From assembly GCF_041022165.1 (NCBI RefSeq), contig NZ_CP163302.1:1426001-1490000 (forward strand): a stretch of 64,000 nucleotides of DNA, given 5' to 3'. The position numbers and the translations under genes were made by a program. Within the stretch, counting starts at the first letter, position 1. Each line of letters begins with the position of its first letter. Below the pieces are notes generated by a model. It searched no databases. It was not told where the DNA came from and was given only the letters and a program-made list of their open reading frames with translations. Positions 63,367 through 64,000 of this stretch are shown in pieces. This DNA comes from Sinomonas sp. P10A9. Lineage in GTDB: Bacteria > Actinomycetota > Actinomycetes > Actinomycetales > Micrococcaceae.

Positions 63367-63888
63367 ATGGCACACACCGATGATGGACACGCGCACTCCC
63401 ACTCCCACGCGCATTCGCACAGCGCGTTCGACAACGACAAGGATGCCCTGGCAGCCATCGAGGAGCACCACACCCACATGCTGCACCGGGTGACGGCGCT
63501 GTCCGATGCCCTGATCGCCGCCGTCGCCGGGGGAGACGGCGGCACCGCGTACGACGAGCATGCCAACCTCGTTGCCTGGTGCGAGGACGAGCTCATTCCG
63601 CACGCCGTGGCCGAGGAAGGGCCGCTGTACGGCCCGGCGCGAGAGACGCCGGAGGGCCGGCTCCTGGTGGAGGGCATGCTCCTGGACCACCGGACGATCA
63701 TCGGCCTCGTCGAGGAGCTCCGGCCCGCCGAGGGTGCGCGGGCTGCTGCGCTGGGCCTCGTGATCACCCGTGCGTTCGCGCTCCACCTCCGCAAGGAGAA
63801 CGAGCTGCTCTTCCCCTACATCGCGCGGAACCCGGACCTCTCGCTCGCCAAGGCGGTGGCTGGGCTCGAGGAGGTCGTCGGGCAGTAG
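63367..63888 (+). CDS. Hemerythrin HHE domain protein with His-rich N-terminus
   Basis: A 173-aa protein. Residues 1-19 are a His/Ser/Ala stretch (HTDDGHAHSHSHAHSHS), which may bind metal. Then comes a hemerythrin-like four-helix bundle with candidate iron ligands in EEHHTHMLHRV, YDEHANLVAWCEDELIPHAVAEE, MLLDHRTIIGLVEEL and FALHLRKENELLFPYI. It may sense or scavenge oxygen or nitric oxide, or act in iron handling. No ribosome site is evident before ATG 63367. Confidence 0.85.
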   Translation: MAHTDDGHAHSHSHAHSHSAFDNDKDALAAIEEHHTHMLHRVTALSDALIAAVAGGDGGTAYDEHANLVAWCEDELIPHAVAEEGPLYGPARETPEGRLLVEGMLLDHRTIIGLVEELRPAEGARAAALGLVITRAFALHLRKENELLFPYIARNPDLSLAKAVAGLEEVVGQ

Positions 63889-63993
63889 GCCCGTGGCCCC
63901 CTCGGATTGAGACGCACGGAGTTTCGGCCCATATCCGCCCTCTGAGCTACCGTGGCCTCCGTCACAGGCAAGGTCGCAGCGCGAGGAGGGACC

Positions 63994-64000
63994 ATGACCA
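63994..64000 (+). CDS. Start of a further gene, cut by the window edge
   Basis: ATG 63994 is preceded by a very good ribosome site GAGGAGGG (63983-63990) and a -10-like TACCGT about 45 bases upstream. Only the first two codons (M T) are inside the window, so nothing can be said of the product. Confidence 0.5.

Overview
The window is high-GC DNA (about 70%) with many GTG starts, short or overlapping gene junctions and several probable leaderless promoters. Gene content and order (glmU-prs-rplY-pth, mfd, deoC, pmm-pnp-lpdA, SufS-SufU) fit an actinobacterium of the Micrococcaceae, of the Arthrobacter/Sinomonas type. This is inferred from family knowledge and gene order, not from a database search. 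No transposase, integrase, CRISPR array or rRNA was seen. One tRNA gene, tRNA-Gln(UUG), lies in front of glmU.

Layout. 1-1740: two small unknown proteins and a DedA membrane protein. 1740-5984: tRNA-Gln, then glmU, prs, rplY and pth (cell-wall precursor, PRPP and translation housekeeping). 6096-19249: four giant LuxR-type (LAL/STAND-like) regulators of about 900 residues, arranged as two A-B pairs that flank sufS-sufU. 19534-32841: a tightly coupled plus-strand operon for a surface polysaccharide: initiating phosphoglycosyl transferase, sugar-nucleotide enzymes, flippase, glycosyltransferases, two Wzz-like proteins and a ligase/polymerase. It ends in a gene remnant (32838-33071). 33087-43084: a convergent minus-strand operon with a WlbB-like acetyltransferase, a three-domain glycosyltransferase fusion, VanZ, a 1578-residue secreted multidomain protein and a lipoprotein glycoside hydrolase. 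43432-44976: a GT39-like membrane glycosyltransferase. 45063-47354: NhaA, a small membrane protein and a DUF2505 protein. 47602-52384: mfd, a small membrane protein and deoC. 52475-58145: siroheme/nitrite module: nirB, SUMT and HemD-HTH on the minus strand, with nirD divergent. 58217-58914: a small HTH protein plus a Clp-N-domain protein under a repeat-decorated leaderless promoter. 59081-63888: phosphohexomutase, purine nucleoside phosphorylase, LpdA-like quinone reductase and a hemerythrin-domain protein. The last bases start another gene.

How it works together. glmU-prs-ctc-pth-mfd is a recurrent bacterial block, for example in Bacillus. Here about 41.6 kb separates pth from mfd, and that stretch holds the LAL regulators, the suf genes, the whole polysaccharide locus and nhaA. 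The polysaccharide genes form two convergent operons plus one separate glycosyltransferase. A matching upstream sequence module lies at nearly the same distance from the start of the first operon (19365-19392) and of the separate glycosyltransferase (43271-43297), which suggests shared control. The nitrite reductase genes are split by a divergent promoter region containing a GlnR-like array, which suggests nitrogen control. Most start codons were chosen from overlap pattern and Shine-Dalgarno sequence. Functions are by motif recognition only.
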